A DNA stretch of 64,000 nt. Origin: Streptomyces fulvoviolaceus. GTDB taxonomy: Bacteria; Actinomycetota; Actinomycetes; Streptomycetales; Streptomycetaceae. Position numbers and translations under genes: made by a program. This document shows, one piece after another, positions 54,482 through 62,740 of the stretch. The notes beneath the pieces were generated by a model that worked only from the letters and a program-made list of their open reading frames with translations, did not search any database and was not told where the DNA came from. Each line of letters opens with the position of its first letter. Within the stretch, counting starts at the first letter, position 1. The stretch lies in the NCBI RefSeq assembly GCF_000718165.1, contig NZ_JOEY01000013.1, positions 135,956 through 199,955 of the forward strand. Direction: 5' to 3'.

Positions 54482-55789
54482 GTGACCGACGACGCCCCCG
54501 AACCCCCCTCCGGCCTCCGCACCCTCCTCCCCGACCTGGCCCCGTGGCGGGCGTCCCGGGACTTCCGGCGGCTCTGGTTCTCGGGGCTGATCTCGAACTT
54601 CGGGAGTTTCCTCACCTTCGTGGCGCTGCCGGTCCAGCTCAAGGAGCTGACCGGGTCGGCCGCGGCGGTGGGGGCGATCGGGGCCGTGGAGCTGGTGCCG
54701 TTGGTGGTGTTCGGGCTGTACGGCGGGGCGCTCGCGGACGCGTGGGACAAGCGGAAGCTGATCGTGTGGACGGAGGCGGGTCAGGGCCTGCTGAGCGCGG
54801 CGCTGCTGCTCAACGCTCTCCTCCCCCACCCCGCCGTCTGGCCGCTGTACGTCGTCGCCGCCCTGTCCTCCGCCCTGGTCTCCGTGCAGCGCCCGGCGCT
54901 CGACTCCCTCTGGCCCCGGATCGTGGCCCACGACCACCTCCCGGCGGCGTCCGCGCTCAACTCCCTGCGCTGGACGGTCGGCGGGGTCGCGGGCCCGGCG
55001 CTGGCAGGCGTGGTCGTCGCCTACGCGGGGCTCGGCTGGGCGTACGGCGCCGACCTGCTCACCTTCGTGGTCTCCGTGCTCCTCACCGTCCGCATCGCCG
55101 CCTCCCCCGCCTCCCACGAGGCGGCGAAGCCGTCGCTCAAGGCGATCGTCGAGGGTGCCCGGTACGCGTGGAGCCGCAAGGAACTCCTCGGCACCTACGC
55201 GGTCGACCTGGCCGCGATGTTCCTGGCGATGCCGCTGGCCGTACTGCCGTTCCTGGCGGACGAGTTGGACGCGGAGTGGTCGCTGGGTCTGATGTACGCG
55301 TCAGTCCCCGCCGGTTCCCTGCTGGTGAGCCTGACGAGCGGCTGGACCTCACGGATCCACCGCCACGGCCGGATGGTCGTGCTGTCCGCCGCGCTGTGGG
55401 GCCTGGCCATCGCGGGCGCCGGGCTGGTCGGCAACATATGGCTGGTGCTGCTGTTCCTGACCCTGGCCGGCGGCTGCGACATGGTCAGCGGGATCTTCCG
55501 CGGGGCGATGTGGAACCAGACGATCCCGGACGAGCTGCGGGGCCGGCTCGCCGGGATCGAGCTGCTGTCGTACTCGGTGGGACCGACGGTCGGCCAGGTC
55601 CGGTCGGGCGGTTTCGCGGCCTGGCTGGGGGTGCGGACCTCGGTCTGGTCGGGCGGTCTGCTGTGCGCGGGAGCCGTAGGACTCCTGGCACTCTGCCTGC
55701 CGAAGCTGATGACGTACGACGTCCGCACGAACGAGCACGCGGTACGGCTGCGCGGTCAGCGAACGGCAGCCGCACCCGCGGGCGCCTGA
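54482..55789 (+). CDS. MFS transporter (MFS_3/EntS-like)
   Basis: 435 residues with 12 membrane segments: FRRLWFSGLISNFGSFLTFV begins helix 1 and motif A-like GGALADAWDKRKLIVW follows. The shape matches the EntS/MefA-type exporter group. The GTG at 54482 overlaps a short palindrome (CATGACCGGTCGTG). Substrate unknown; a siderophore or macrolide-type export is possible by family only. Confidence 0.82.
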   Translation: MTDDAPEPPSGLRTLLPDLAPWRASRDFRRLWFSGLISNFGSFLTFVALPVQLKELTGSAAAVGAIGAVELVPLVVFGLYGGALADAWDKRKLIVWTEAGQGLLSAALLLNALLPHPAVWPLYVVAALSSALVSVQRPALDSLWPRIVAHDHLPAASALNSLRWTVGGVAGPALAGVVVAYAGLGWAYGADLLTFVVSVLLTVRIAASPASHEAAKPSLKAIVEGARYAWSRKELLGTYAVDLAAMFLAMPLAVLPFLADELDAEWSLGLMYASVPAGSLLVSLTSGWTSRIHRHGRMVVLSAALWGLAIAGAGLVGNIWLVLLFLTLAGGCDMVSGIFRGAMWNQTIPDELRGRLAGIELLSYSVGPTVGQVRSGGFAAWLGVRTSVWSGGLLCAGAVGLLALCLPKLMTYDVRTNEHAVRLRGQRTAAAPAGA

Positions 55790-56023
55790 TCAGTCGTCGT
55801 CGGTGGCGCCCCCCGCCGGGGCGTCGTGCCACTTGGGGTCGTTCTCCCACTCGAGGTTGCGCTCACGGGCCGTCGCCATCGCGTGCTCGGCCTCCTTGCG
55901 GGTGGCATACGGCCCGAAGCGGTCCTTGGCCGGGCACTCCGGCCCCTCCTCGACCTTCTTGTGCTCCAGGCAGTAGTACCACTCGCCGGGCTTCCCGACC
56001 GTGCGCTTCTTGAACAGGGGCAT
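55790..56023 (-). CDS. Conserved hypothetical small protein
   Basis: 77 residues from ATG 56023 with GAGAGGAG upstream. The sequence [20 protein letters not shown] followed by [20 protein letters not shown] is highly charged and soluble, with a C-terminal acidic tail. Similar small proteins occur next to map in Streptomyces. Convergent with the MFS gene, which ends at 55789, one base before this gene's stop codon. Confidence 0.75.
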   Translation of the reverse strand: MPLFKKRTVGKPGEWYYCLEHKKVEEGPECPAKDRFGPYATRKEAEHAMATARERNLEWENDPKWHDAPAGGATDDD

Positions 56024-56081
56024 GACCGGCTCCTCTCGCCACCGACATGTTGCCCCATCGCCGCTGGTTAGACTCGCTGGC

Positions 56082-56939
56082 ATGTCTGGCCAGTCGCTGC
56101 TCGTGCCGGGGGAACTGTCCCCCACCCGTCCCGTGCCCGGAAACATCCGGCGTCCCGAGTACGTCGGCAAGCCCGCGCCGACGCCGTACACCGGTCCGGA
56201 GGTGCAGACGCCCGAGACGATCGAGGCGATGCGCGTCGCGGGCCGGATCGCCGCGCGGGCGATGGCGGAGGCGGCGAAGCTCATCGCGCCCGGGGTGACC
56301 ACGGACGAGTTGGACAAGGCGGCGCACGACTACATGTGCGACCACGGCGCCTACCCCTCGACGCTCGGCTACCGCAGCTTCCCGAAGTCCCTGTGCACGT
56401 CCGTCAACGAGGTCATCTGCCACGGCATCCCGGACACCACGGTGCTGCGCGACGGCGACATCATCAACCTCGACGTGACGGCGTACATCGGCGGGGTGCA
56501 CGGCGACAACAACGCGACGTACCTGGTGGGCGACGTCGACGAGGAGAGCCGCCTGCTGGTGGAGCGCACCCGCGAGTCCCTCAGCCGCGCGATCAAGGCG
56601 GTGAAGCCGGGCCGCCAGATCAACATCATCGGCCGGGTCATCGAGTCGTACGCCAAGCGCTTCGGCTACGGAGTCGTCCGCGACTTCACGGGCCACGGCA
56701 TCAACTCCTCCTTCCACTCGGGCCTGATCATCCCGCACTACGACAGCCCGCACGCGACGACGGTCATCCAGCCCGGCATGACCTTCACGATCGAGCCGAT
56801 GCTGACGCTCGGGACGCACGAGTACGACATGTGGGACGACGGCTGGACGGTCGTGACGAAGGACCGCAGGCGCACGGCGCAGTTCGAGCACACGCTGGTG
56901 GTGACGGAGACGGGAGCGGAGATCCTGACGCTGCCGTAG
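56082..56939 (+). CDS. map: Methionine aminopeptidase, type I with N-terminal extension
   Basis: 285 residues with the MAP ligands in order: [20 protein letters not shown] (Asp/Asp), [13 protein letters not shown] (His), [10 protein letters not shown] (Glu) and [12 protein letters not shown] (Glu). It removes initiator Met from nascent proteins. An ~40-residue N-terminal extension with [17 protein letters not shown] is typical of the SH3-like actinobacterial form. ATG 56082; a strong terminator follows the stop. Confidence 0.95.
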   Translation: MSGQSLLVPGELSPTRPVPGNIRRPEYVGKPAPTPYTGPEVQTPETIEAMRVAGRIAARAMAEAAKLIAPGVTTDELDKAAHDYMCDHGAYPSTLGYRSFPKSLCTSVNEVICHGIPDTTVLRDGDIINLDVTAYIGGVHGDNNATYLVGDVDEESRLLVERTRESLSRAIKAVKPGRQINIIGRVIESYAKRFGYGVVRDFTGHGINSSFHSGLIIPHYDSPHATTVIQPGMTFTIEPMLTLGTHEYDMWDDGWTVVTKDRRRTAQFEHTLVVTETGAEILTLP

Positions 56940-56958
56940 CGCCACCCCCACTCGCCTT

Positions 56959-56989
56959 GGCCCGCCCTCTTCGGAGGGCGGGCCTTTTT
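56959..56989 (+). terminator. Intrinsic terminator after map
   Basis: GGCCCGCCCT (56959-56968) and AGGGCGGGCC (56975-56984) pair perfectly around a 6-nt loop and are followed by TTTTT at 56985-56989. This is the strongest classical terminator in the window. Confidence 0.9.
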
Positions 56990-57037
56990 CATGCCTGATC
57001 CATGGGTGCTTGATCGGGATGCGGGGTAGGCTTTTTA

Positions 57038-57068
57038 CCGACAGCCTGTCGGAAACGTTGCCGACAGG
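57038..57068. promoter_or_regulatory. Triple CTGTCGG/CCGACAG half-site cluster upstream of hmuO
   Basis: CCGACAG (57038-57044) and CTGTCGG (57046-57052) form one dyad with a 1-nt centre; CCTGTCGG (57045-57052) and CCGACAGG (57061-57068) form a second with an AACGTT-centred spacer. The middle half-site is shared. It lies just upstream of the iron-regulated promoter and may bind a second regulator, for example a haem-responsive one. Confidence 0.5.
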
Positions 57069-57082
57069 GAGTCGACAAGGCA

Positions 57083-57110
57083 TTGACTTAGGTAAGCCTA
57101 ACCATAGAAA
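57083..57110 (+). promoter_or_regulatory. hmuO promoter overlapped by DmdR/IdeR iron box
   Basis: A -35-like TTGACT (57083-57088) and -10-like TAGAAA (57105-57110) are 16 bp apart. The iron box TTAGGTAAGCCTAACCATA (57088-57106) covers the space between them and matches the DmdR/IdeR consensus closely. Predicted transcription start near 57117 leaves almost no leader before ATG 57120, so the mRNA may be leaderless. Confidence 0.85.
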
Positions 57111-57119
57111 ATCTGGCCC

Positions 57120-57767
57120 ATGGACTCGTTCTCGACACTCATCCGCACCGCCTCCCACGAGCAGCACGTGGAGGCGGAGACCTCGACGTTCATGAGCGAC
57201 CTGCTCGGCGGCAGGCTCGGCGTCGACGCGTACGCGCGCTACACCGAGCAGCTCTGGTTCGTCTACGAGGCGCTGGAGGCCGGGGCCGAGAAGCTGGCGT
57301 CGGATCCGGTGGCCGGGCCCTTCATCCAGCCCGAGCTGTTCCGGCTGACGGCGCTGGAGCGGGACCTGGCGCATCTGCGCGGCCCGGGCTGGCAGGCGGG
57401 AGTGTCCGCGCTGCCCGCGACGCGGGCCTACGCCGATCGCGTCCGCGAGTGCGCCGAGGAGTGGCCGGCGGGTTACATCGCCCACCACTACACGCGCTAC
57501 CTCGGCGATCTCTCCGGCGGCCAGATCATCCGCGACAAGGCGGAGAAGACCTGGGGCTTCGAGAAGAAGGGCGACGGCGTCCGCTTCTACGTCTTCGAGG
57601 AGATCACCAACCCCGCCGCCTTCAAGCGGGGTTACCGGGAGCTGCTGGACGCGGTCCGCGCGGACGACCTGGAGAAGCAGCGGATCGTGGCGGAGTGCAA
57701 GAAGGCGTTCGCGCTGAACACGGGGGTCTTCCGGGCGCTGGGTGAGGAGTTTCCCCTGAGCGCCTGA
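57120..57767 (+). CDS. hmuO: Haem oxygenase (biliverdin-producing)
   Basis: 215 residues of the classical haem oxygenase family. The proximal His is in IRTASHEQHVEAE (His near residue 15-20), and YLGDLSGGQIIRDKAEKTWG is the family signature over the distal helix. It opens haem to biliverdin, CO and iron. No ribosome site precedes ATG 57120, which fits a leaderless mRNA. The iron-box promoter implies induction under iron limitation; the HtaA/HmuTU haem uptake genes follow. Confidence 0.93.
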   Translation: MDSFSTLIRTASHEQHVEAETSTFMSDLLGGRLGVDAYARYTEQLWFVYEALEAGAEKLASDPVAGPFIQPELFRLTALERDLAHLRGPGWQAGVSALPATRAYADRVRECAEEWPAGYIAHHYTRYLGDLSGGQIIRDKAEKTWGFEKKGDGVRFYVFEEITNPAAFKRGYRELLDAVRADDLEKQRIVAECKKAFALNTGVFRALGEEFPLSA

Positions 57768-57856
57768 GCGCTCCGCTGGTCATGCGGTTCGGTTGCCGCG
57801 GGCCGGTGGGGGCTGGTCGCGCAGTCCGCTCCGCGCCCGACCTCGCCAGGTTCCGC

Positions 57857-58513
57857 TCAGCGTTCCGGCTGACGTTCCAGGACGACCCGGCCACCGATCT
57901 CGACCCAGCCTCCCGGCTGCGGAGCCGTCAAGATCTGCGAACCCGCGCCCTGGGTGATGTTCAGGGCGCGGCCCAGTTCCGCCGTCAGCTGGAGGGCCGC
58001 CGCGCCGGTCGCCTCGTCCTCCTCGACGCCGTCGCCCCGACCGGGGAAGCCGCGGGCCCGGATCCGGCCGGCGGCCTCGTCCTCCCACGCCCAGGCGTAG
58101 ATCCACTCCCCCGGCGGCGGCACGGTCAGGTCGTCCACCTCGGCGGCGGTGGCGTACTGCCGGAACGTCCGCGGCGCCGGCCACTCCGCCCGCGCCTCGA
58201 TCCAGCTGAACTCGCCGTCCAGGCGGGCGCCCACGATGCCGGCGGGCGTGACGAGTTCGGGGACGTCGAGGAGCCAGGCGGCGCCGACGCAGGGGTAGCC
58301 GGCGAACGCCAGCCGTACGGAGGGTGTGTAGATGTCGATGACGCCGCGCTCGGGGTCGTCGACGAACACGGTCTCGCTGAAGCCGAGCTTGGCGGCGAAG
58401 TCCTGGCGCTCGACAGGGTCCGGCATTGCCGATCCCTCTCGGATGACGCCGAGTTCGTTGCCGTAGCCGCCGTTCGGCGCGCAGAAGACGCGCAGTACGT
58501 CGTAGTCAGTCAC
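57857..58513 (-). CDS. PhzF-family protein, short and diverged
   Basis: 218 residues from GTG 58513, shorter than the usual 260-290. The PhzF-like landmarks FCAPNGGYGNELGVI, GYPCVGAAWLL and EEDEATGAAALQL are present but altered; the GNPLAV-type Asn/Pro is G-N-E-L. It probably is a degenerate isomerase-fold protein or a separate subgroup. Dispersed repeat B lies upstream of its start, between it and the HtaA gene. Confidence 0.75.
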   Translation of the reverse strand: MTDYDVLRVFCAPNGGYGNELGVIREGSAMPDPVERQDFAAKLGFSETVFVDDPERGVIDIYTPSVRLAFAGYPCVGAAWLLDVPELVTPAGIVGARLDGEFSWIEARAEWPAPRTFRQYATAAEVDDLTVPPPGEWIYAWAWEDEAAGRIRARGFPGRGDGVEEDEATGAAALQLTAELGRALNITQGAGSQILTAPQPGGWVEIGGRVVLERQPER

Positions 58514-58539
58514 GGGGTGAATTGAAGCATCCGGTGTTT

Positions 58540-58637
58540 TCGCCCCCGCCGCCCCTTCCCATTCCCGTCCCTGGGGGCTGCCGCCCCCAGACCCCCGCTG
58601 TCGGCCCTGAAGGGGCCTCGTCCTCAAACGCCGGACG
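58540..58637. repeat. Dispersed repeat B, left half, overlapping the htaA 3' end
   Basis: TCGCCCCCGCCGCCCCTTCC, GGGGGCTGCCGCCCCCAGAC and CGTCCTCAAACGCCGGAC match the left half and centre of the complete copy at 44159. Its right end supplies the last codons (SSGV) and stop of the HtaA gene ending at 58624. Confidence 0.7.
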
Positions 58638-60117
58638 ACTCCGCCGTACGGCGCCTCCGCATCGCGAACACCACGCCCGCGCCCGCCGCCACAGTCGCCG
58701 CGGCCGCCGTGCCGAGGGCGGCGACCGGTATGTCGGAGCCGGTGGCGGCCAGGCCGCCCGTCACCCCGCCGGTCGTCGAACCCGTCGTACCCCCGGACGT
58801 GCCGCCCGAAGTCGAACCGCCCGTGGAGGCCGACTCGTCGTCGGTCGGGAGTTTCGCGTCGTCGCTCAGCGCCACCGCCAGATCCACCGTGTCCAGCTCG
58901 GTGCCCGAGGTGTAGAACCCGCCGAAGGCCTCCGCACCCGCCGCCGTCAGCGTGGCGGAGACATCGTCGACCGTGATGACGTCGTCCGACGCCGTCAGGT
59001 CGGACTTCGCCGCCTTCAGGTCGGCCAGGACCACGTCCTGCGTCTTCGCACCCAGGCTGGTCACGTCGGCGGTCAGTTCGCCGGAGCCCTCGTCGAGGCT
59101 CACGCGGACATCGCTCAGCGTGAGGTCGAGGCCGTAACCGCCGTCCTCCCCCTCGCCCTCGTGCCCCTTGAAGTTCACCGCACCCTCGAAGGCCGCCGAC
59201 AGCGTGTCCGCGTCGGTGTCGTACTCCCCCGTCGCGTCCACGAAGGTGAAGATCCCGTTGTCCGCGGCCTGCGAGGCACCGTCCGACGCCGTGATCTCAC
59301 CGTTCGCCACACTGCCCACGACGTACGAACGGAAGGACTCCTTCACGCCCCATCCCAGCGTGCCGTCGGCTACGTCCCCCGCGGCGGCCGCGTCCGAGGT
59401 CGTCGCGGACGGAGTCGGACTCGTGCTCTCCGGCGCCGAGGTCGTCGGCGTGGCTGTCGGCGTCGGGCTCGCTGTGTCCGTCTTCGTCGCGGTGGGCGTC
59501 GGAGACGTCGACTCCGTGGCCGTCGGGCTCGGCGATGCCGACGCCGCGGGCTTCACCACGGTCAGCGGATCCCCTGCCGCCCCCTCGTAGCTGTCACTCC
59601 CGAAGACGTCCGCCGCCTCCTTCGTCAGCGTGGTCGTCATGTCCGTCATCGCCTGCGTCACGGTGACGTCGGCGAGCGGCACGTCCTGCGTGGTCGTACC
59701 GGACTTCGTGACGTCCGCGGTGACCTCGGCGGCCGCGCTGTCGAACTTCACGTCGGACAGGGTGATGTCGAAGCCGTGCAGCTTGGACACGATCTGCAGG
59801 CTGCCCTTGAAGCCGAGGTCGACGGTGTGGGCGGTGGAGTCGTAGGTGCCGGCGCCCTCCGTGAAGGTGAACGCACCGTTGTCCGCGGCCTGCGAGGCAC
59901 CGTCGGTCGCGGTGAAGCCACCGGCCGCGACACCGGTCACATACGTGCGGTACGACTGCTTGATGCCCCAGGTCAACTCGTACCCGGTGAGCGGGACTTC
60001 GGCCGCCGAGGCGGTACTCGCACCGACGGTGGCGAGCGCGGTGGCACCCAGCGCGGCGGCCGTGGCGACAGCGGCGGCGAGGGCGACGGGACGGCGTCTG
60101 CGCGGAGTGGCAGGCAT
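58624..60117 (-). CDS. htaA: HtaA-domain haem-binding surface protein with LAxTG sortase signal
   Basis: 497 residues from ATG 60117 (AAGGAGA about 13 nt upstream). After a signal peptide (to about residue 39) come two HtaA domains (about 40-195 and 260-425), each starting with LTWGIKQSYRTYV or LGWGVKESFRSYV, separated by a long Thr/Pro/Ser linker with TxSP repeats. The C-terminus has LAATGSDIP, a membrane helix and an RRRR tail: a class E (LAxTG) sortase wall signal. HtaA domains bind haem through Tyr/His and pass it to the transporter. The last codons lie in repeat B. Confidence 0.9.
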   Translation of the reverse strand: MPATPRRRRPVALAAAVATAAALGATALATVGASTASAAEVPLTGYELTWGIKQSYRTYVTGVAAGGFTATDGASQAADNGAFTFTEGAGTYDSTAHTVDLGFKGSLQIVSKLHGFDITLSDVKFDSAAAEVTADVTKSGTTTQDVPLADVTVTQAMTDMTTTLTKEAADVFGSDSYEGAAGDPLTVVKPAASASPSPTATESTSPTPTATKTDTASPTPTATPTTSAPESTSPTPSATTSDAAAAGDVADGTLGWGVKESFRSYVVGSVANGEITASDGASQAADNGIFTFVDATGEYDTDADTLSAAFEGAVNFKGHEGEGEDGGYGLDLTLSDVRVSLDEGSGELTADVTSLGAKTQDVVLADLKAAKSDLTASDDVITVDDVSATLTAAGAEAFGGFYTSGTELDTVDLAVALSDDAKLPTDDESASTGGSTSGGTSGGTTGSTTGGVTGGLAATGSDIPVAALGTAAAATVAAGAGVVFAMRRRRTAESSGV

Positions 60118-60190
60118 GGTCGGGGGTTCTCCTTGAGATGGATGGGAAGTCCGCCGAGACAGAACACGGCGGACGCGGTAGGTGGGGGTG

Positions 60191-61600
60191 TCAGTCCTCA
60201 GCCGGACCGGTACGGCGCCTGCGGACGACGTAGACCGCGAAGGCCGCTGCCACCAGCAGCAGGGACCCGGCCGCAAGGCCGATGGACAAAGCGGAATCGT
60301 CGTCACCGCTCGCGCTCGCGACCGGTTCCGTCGACGGATCGGGGGACGGCGACGGCGTCGCACTCGCCGTGGGGGTACTGCCCAGGTCGGGCAGAGCGGG
60401 CAGTTCGGCGTCGTCGGTGGTGGCGACGGCCAGGGACACCGGGTCCATCTCGGTGCCCGCCTGGTACATCCCGCCGAAGGCCTTCGCACCGGAAGCGGTG
60501 AGCTTCGCGGGCGCCTCGGTGACCTTCGCCAGGCCGTCCTTCGCCTTCAGCGCCTTCGCCGCGAACGTGACCAGCGGAACCTTCTTGCCCGTGAAGTCGG
60601 CGCTCACGACATCGGCGTAGAGCGTGCCCTTGCCGTCCTCGACGGCGACGCGGACGGAACTCAGCTTCAGATCGAGCCCGTTCGAGCCGGTGAAGCGGAC
60701 GGCGCCCTTGAACGACGCCGACAGGTCACCGCTCTTCAACGTGCCCGAGCCGTCGGCGAAGCGGAACAGCGCACCGCCGTCCTCGGCCCCCGCCGACACC
60801 GCCCACTCGCCCTTGGCGATGTCCCCGGTGACGTACTCGCGGAAGGTCCGACGCACACCCCAGTCGACGGCACCGTCCTCGATCGAGCCGCCCGAAGTCT
60901 CCTTCTTCGCCGCGGACTTGGAAGCCGAAGGCGAGGGCGAACCGGACGGCGTGGCCGCCGCGGCCTCCACGTCGGCCGACAGACTCACCGGATCCAGCGC
61001 GGTCCCCGCCGTGTAGTACCCGGCGAAGGACTTCGCCCCCTGCGCGGTGAGCGTGGCGGGCAGGCTGTTGAGGACGACCGCGGTGCCGCCGCCCTTCATG
61101 TCGATCCCGCCGAGGGAGAGGTTGGCGAAAGGCACCTGACTGGACGTCGTGACCGCCCCGGTGTCCTTCGCCTTGCTGGTGACGTCCACGTAGAGCGTTC
61201 CGGAGGAGCCGGAGATGCGGACGGTGGGGCGGCTGATCGTGAGGTCGAGCTGGTAGGCGCCGGCGTCGGTCTTGTGGCCGACGAAGTGGACCCCGCCGGA
61301 GAAGGAGGCGTTGAAGGCGCCCGTGTCGCCGTCGTACGCACCCGTCGCCGAGTGGAAGCGGAAGGTGCTGGCGCCGACGGTGGCGGCGCCGCCCGTCAGG
61401 GAGTAACTCCCGTTCGCGATGGGCCCGGTGACATAGCTCTGGAAGGACGACTTGATGCCCCAGTCGAGCCGGCCGCCCTGCACGGTGCGGCTCGCGGCGT
61501 GTGCGGCGGTCGCCGGGAGCAGGGCTACCAGGACGGCCGCGCAGAGCACGGTGAGCGCCACGGTCACGGCGGTGACCAGGGTGCGAAGGCGTGCGGGCAT
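60191..61600 (-). CDS. htaA: HtaA-domain haem-binding membrane protein without sortase signal
   Basis: 469 residues from ATG 61600 with GGAGGAA 7 nt upstream. Signal peptide to about residue 35, then two HtaA domains (about 40-205 and 250-405) starting LDWGIKSSFQSYVTG and VDWGVRRTFREYVTG, a Pro/Ser-rich linker, a C-terminal helix (ALSIGLAAGSLLLVAAAFAV) and an RRRR tail. Unlike its neighbour it has no LAxTG, so it stays membrane-anchored. It probably relays haem from the wall-bound protein to HmuT. Both genes read away from the iron box at 61635, likely as one transcript. Confidence 0.88.
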   Translation of the reverse strand: MPARLRTLVTAVTVALTVLCAAVLVALLPATAAHAASRTVQGGRLDWGIKSSFQSYVTGPIANGSYSLTGGAATVGASTFRFHSATGAYDGDTGAFNASFSGGVHFVGHKTDAGAYQLDLTISRPTVRISGSSGTLYVDVTSKAKDTGAVTTSSQVPFANLSLGGIDMKGGGTAVVLNSLPATLTAQGAKSFAGYYTAGTALDPVSLSADVEAAAATPSGSPSPSASKSAAKKETSGGSIEDGAVDWGVRRTFREYVTGDIAKGEWAVSAGAEDGGALFRFADGSGTLKSGDLSASFKGAVRFTGSNGLDLKLSSVRVAVEDGKGTLYADVVSADFTGKKVPLVTFAAKALKAKDGLAKVTEAPAKLTASGAKAFGGMYQAGTEMDPVSLAVATTDDAELPALPDLGSTPTASATPSPSPDPSTEPVASASGDDDSALSIGLAAGSLLLVAAAFAVYVVRRRRTGPAED

Positions 61601-61634
61601 GGGTGTTCCTCCGGATCGACTGCCGGTAGCGAGC

Positions 61635-61653
61635 GAAGGTAAGGCTAACCTAA
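61635..61653. promoter_or_regulatory. DmdR/IdeR iron box between htaA and hmuT
   Basis: GAAGGTAAGGCTAACCTAA is a 19-bp match to the iron-box consensus TTAGGTTAGGCTAACCTAA with only its left end weak. It lies between divergent genes starting at 61600 (minus) and about 61733 (plus), so one site can repress both transcripts when iron is replete. Confidence 0.88.
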
Positions 61654-61732
61654 GCTTCGCTGAGCAGGAACGATGGATTCAGCAGCAGGACCCAGGCCTC
61701 AGGCCCCAGGACCGAAGGGAACGGACAGAACA

Positions 61733-62740
61733 GTGCGACCCATGCGCACACGACTGGCGGGCGCACTGCTGGCGGTGCTCGCCCTGACGGCGACGACGGC
61801 CTGCGGAGGCGCGACGGCGGCGGCTCCCGCGAAGAGGTCCACCGCGACAACGACCGCCAACCGCGTCGAGCCCCTCGCGGACACCTCCACGCCGAAACTC
61901 CCCGTCACCGTGAACTCGGCCGACGGCAGGAAAGTGACCGTCAGGACGACCGACCGCATCGTCCCCCTCTCCGGCAGCCTCAGCGAGATCGTCTTCACGC
62001 TCGGGCTCGGGGACCGGGTCGTCGCCCGGGACATCACCGCCACCTTCGCGCAGGCGGCGAAGCTGCCCGTCGTCACCCGCAACCACGACGTGTCGGCCGA
62101 GAGCGTGCTGTCGCTCAAGCCCGACCTGGTGCTCGCCGAGACCACGACCGGCCCGGACGAGGCGATGGACCAGATCCGTGCCGCGGGCATCCCGATCGTC
62201 GTGGTCGACCCGGCGCAGGGACTCGACGACGTGGGCCCGCGCACCCAGAAGGTGGCCGACGCACTCGGCGTGCCGACGGCCGGCAAGGAGCTCACCGCGC
62301 GCTCGGAGCAGCGAATAGCCGCCGTGCGCAAGGACGTTCCCGAGGAGAACCCCAAGCCCCGCGTCGCCTTCCTCTACCTCCGCGGCTCCGCCTCCGTCTA
62401 CCTCATCGGCGGGAAGGGCTCCGGCGCCACCTCGCTCATCGAGGCGGCCGGCGGCATCGACGCCGGGGCCGAGTCGGGGCTGACGAAGGACTTCACGACC
62501 ATCACCAGCGAGGCGCTCGTGAAGGCGGCTCCGGACGCGATTCTCGTCATGACCAAGGGACTTGAGTCCGTGGACGGCATCGACGGCCTGGTGAGGATCC
62601 CGGGGGTCGCCCAGACCCCGGCCGGGATGAACCGCCGGGTCGTCTCGATCGAGGACGGTGCGCTGCTGAGCTACGGGCCGCGCACCGACCAGGTACTGAA
62701 GTCGGTCGTGGAGCAGCTGTACAAGGGGGATGCGGCGTGA
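61733..62740 (+). CDS. hmuT: Haem ABC transporter substrate-binding lipoprotein HmuT
   Basis: About 335 residues. A lipoprotein signal (TRLAGALLAVLALTATTACG) precedes a Peripla_BP_2 domain with RIVPLSGSLSEIVFTLGLGD near residue 75 and LSYGPRTDQVLKSVVEQLY at the end. It binds haem outside the membrane and docks on HmuU. The start is uncertain: GTG 61733 (GAAGGGA 13 nt upstream) is preferred, with ATG 61742 as alternative; ATG 61673 would give a non-signal start. Confidence 0.88.
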   Translation: MRPMRTRLAGALLAVLALTATTACGGATAAAPAKRSTATTTANRVEPLADTSTPKLPVTVNSADGRKVTVRTTDRIVPLSGSLSEIVFTLGLGDRVVARDITATFAQAAKLPVVTRNHDVSAESVLSLKPDLVLAETTTGPDEAMDQIRAAGIPIVVVDPAQGLDDVGPRTQKVADALGVPTAGKELTARSEQRIAAVRKDVPEENPKPRVAFLYLRGSASVYLIGGKGSGATSLIEAAGGIDAGAESGLTKDFTTITSEALVKAAPDAILVMTKGLESVDGIDGLVRIPGVAQTPAGMNRRVVSIEDGALLSYGPRTDQVLKSVVEQLYKGDAA

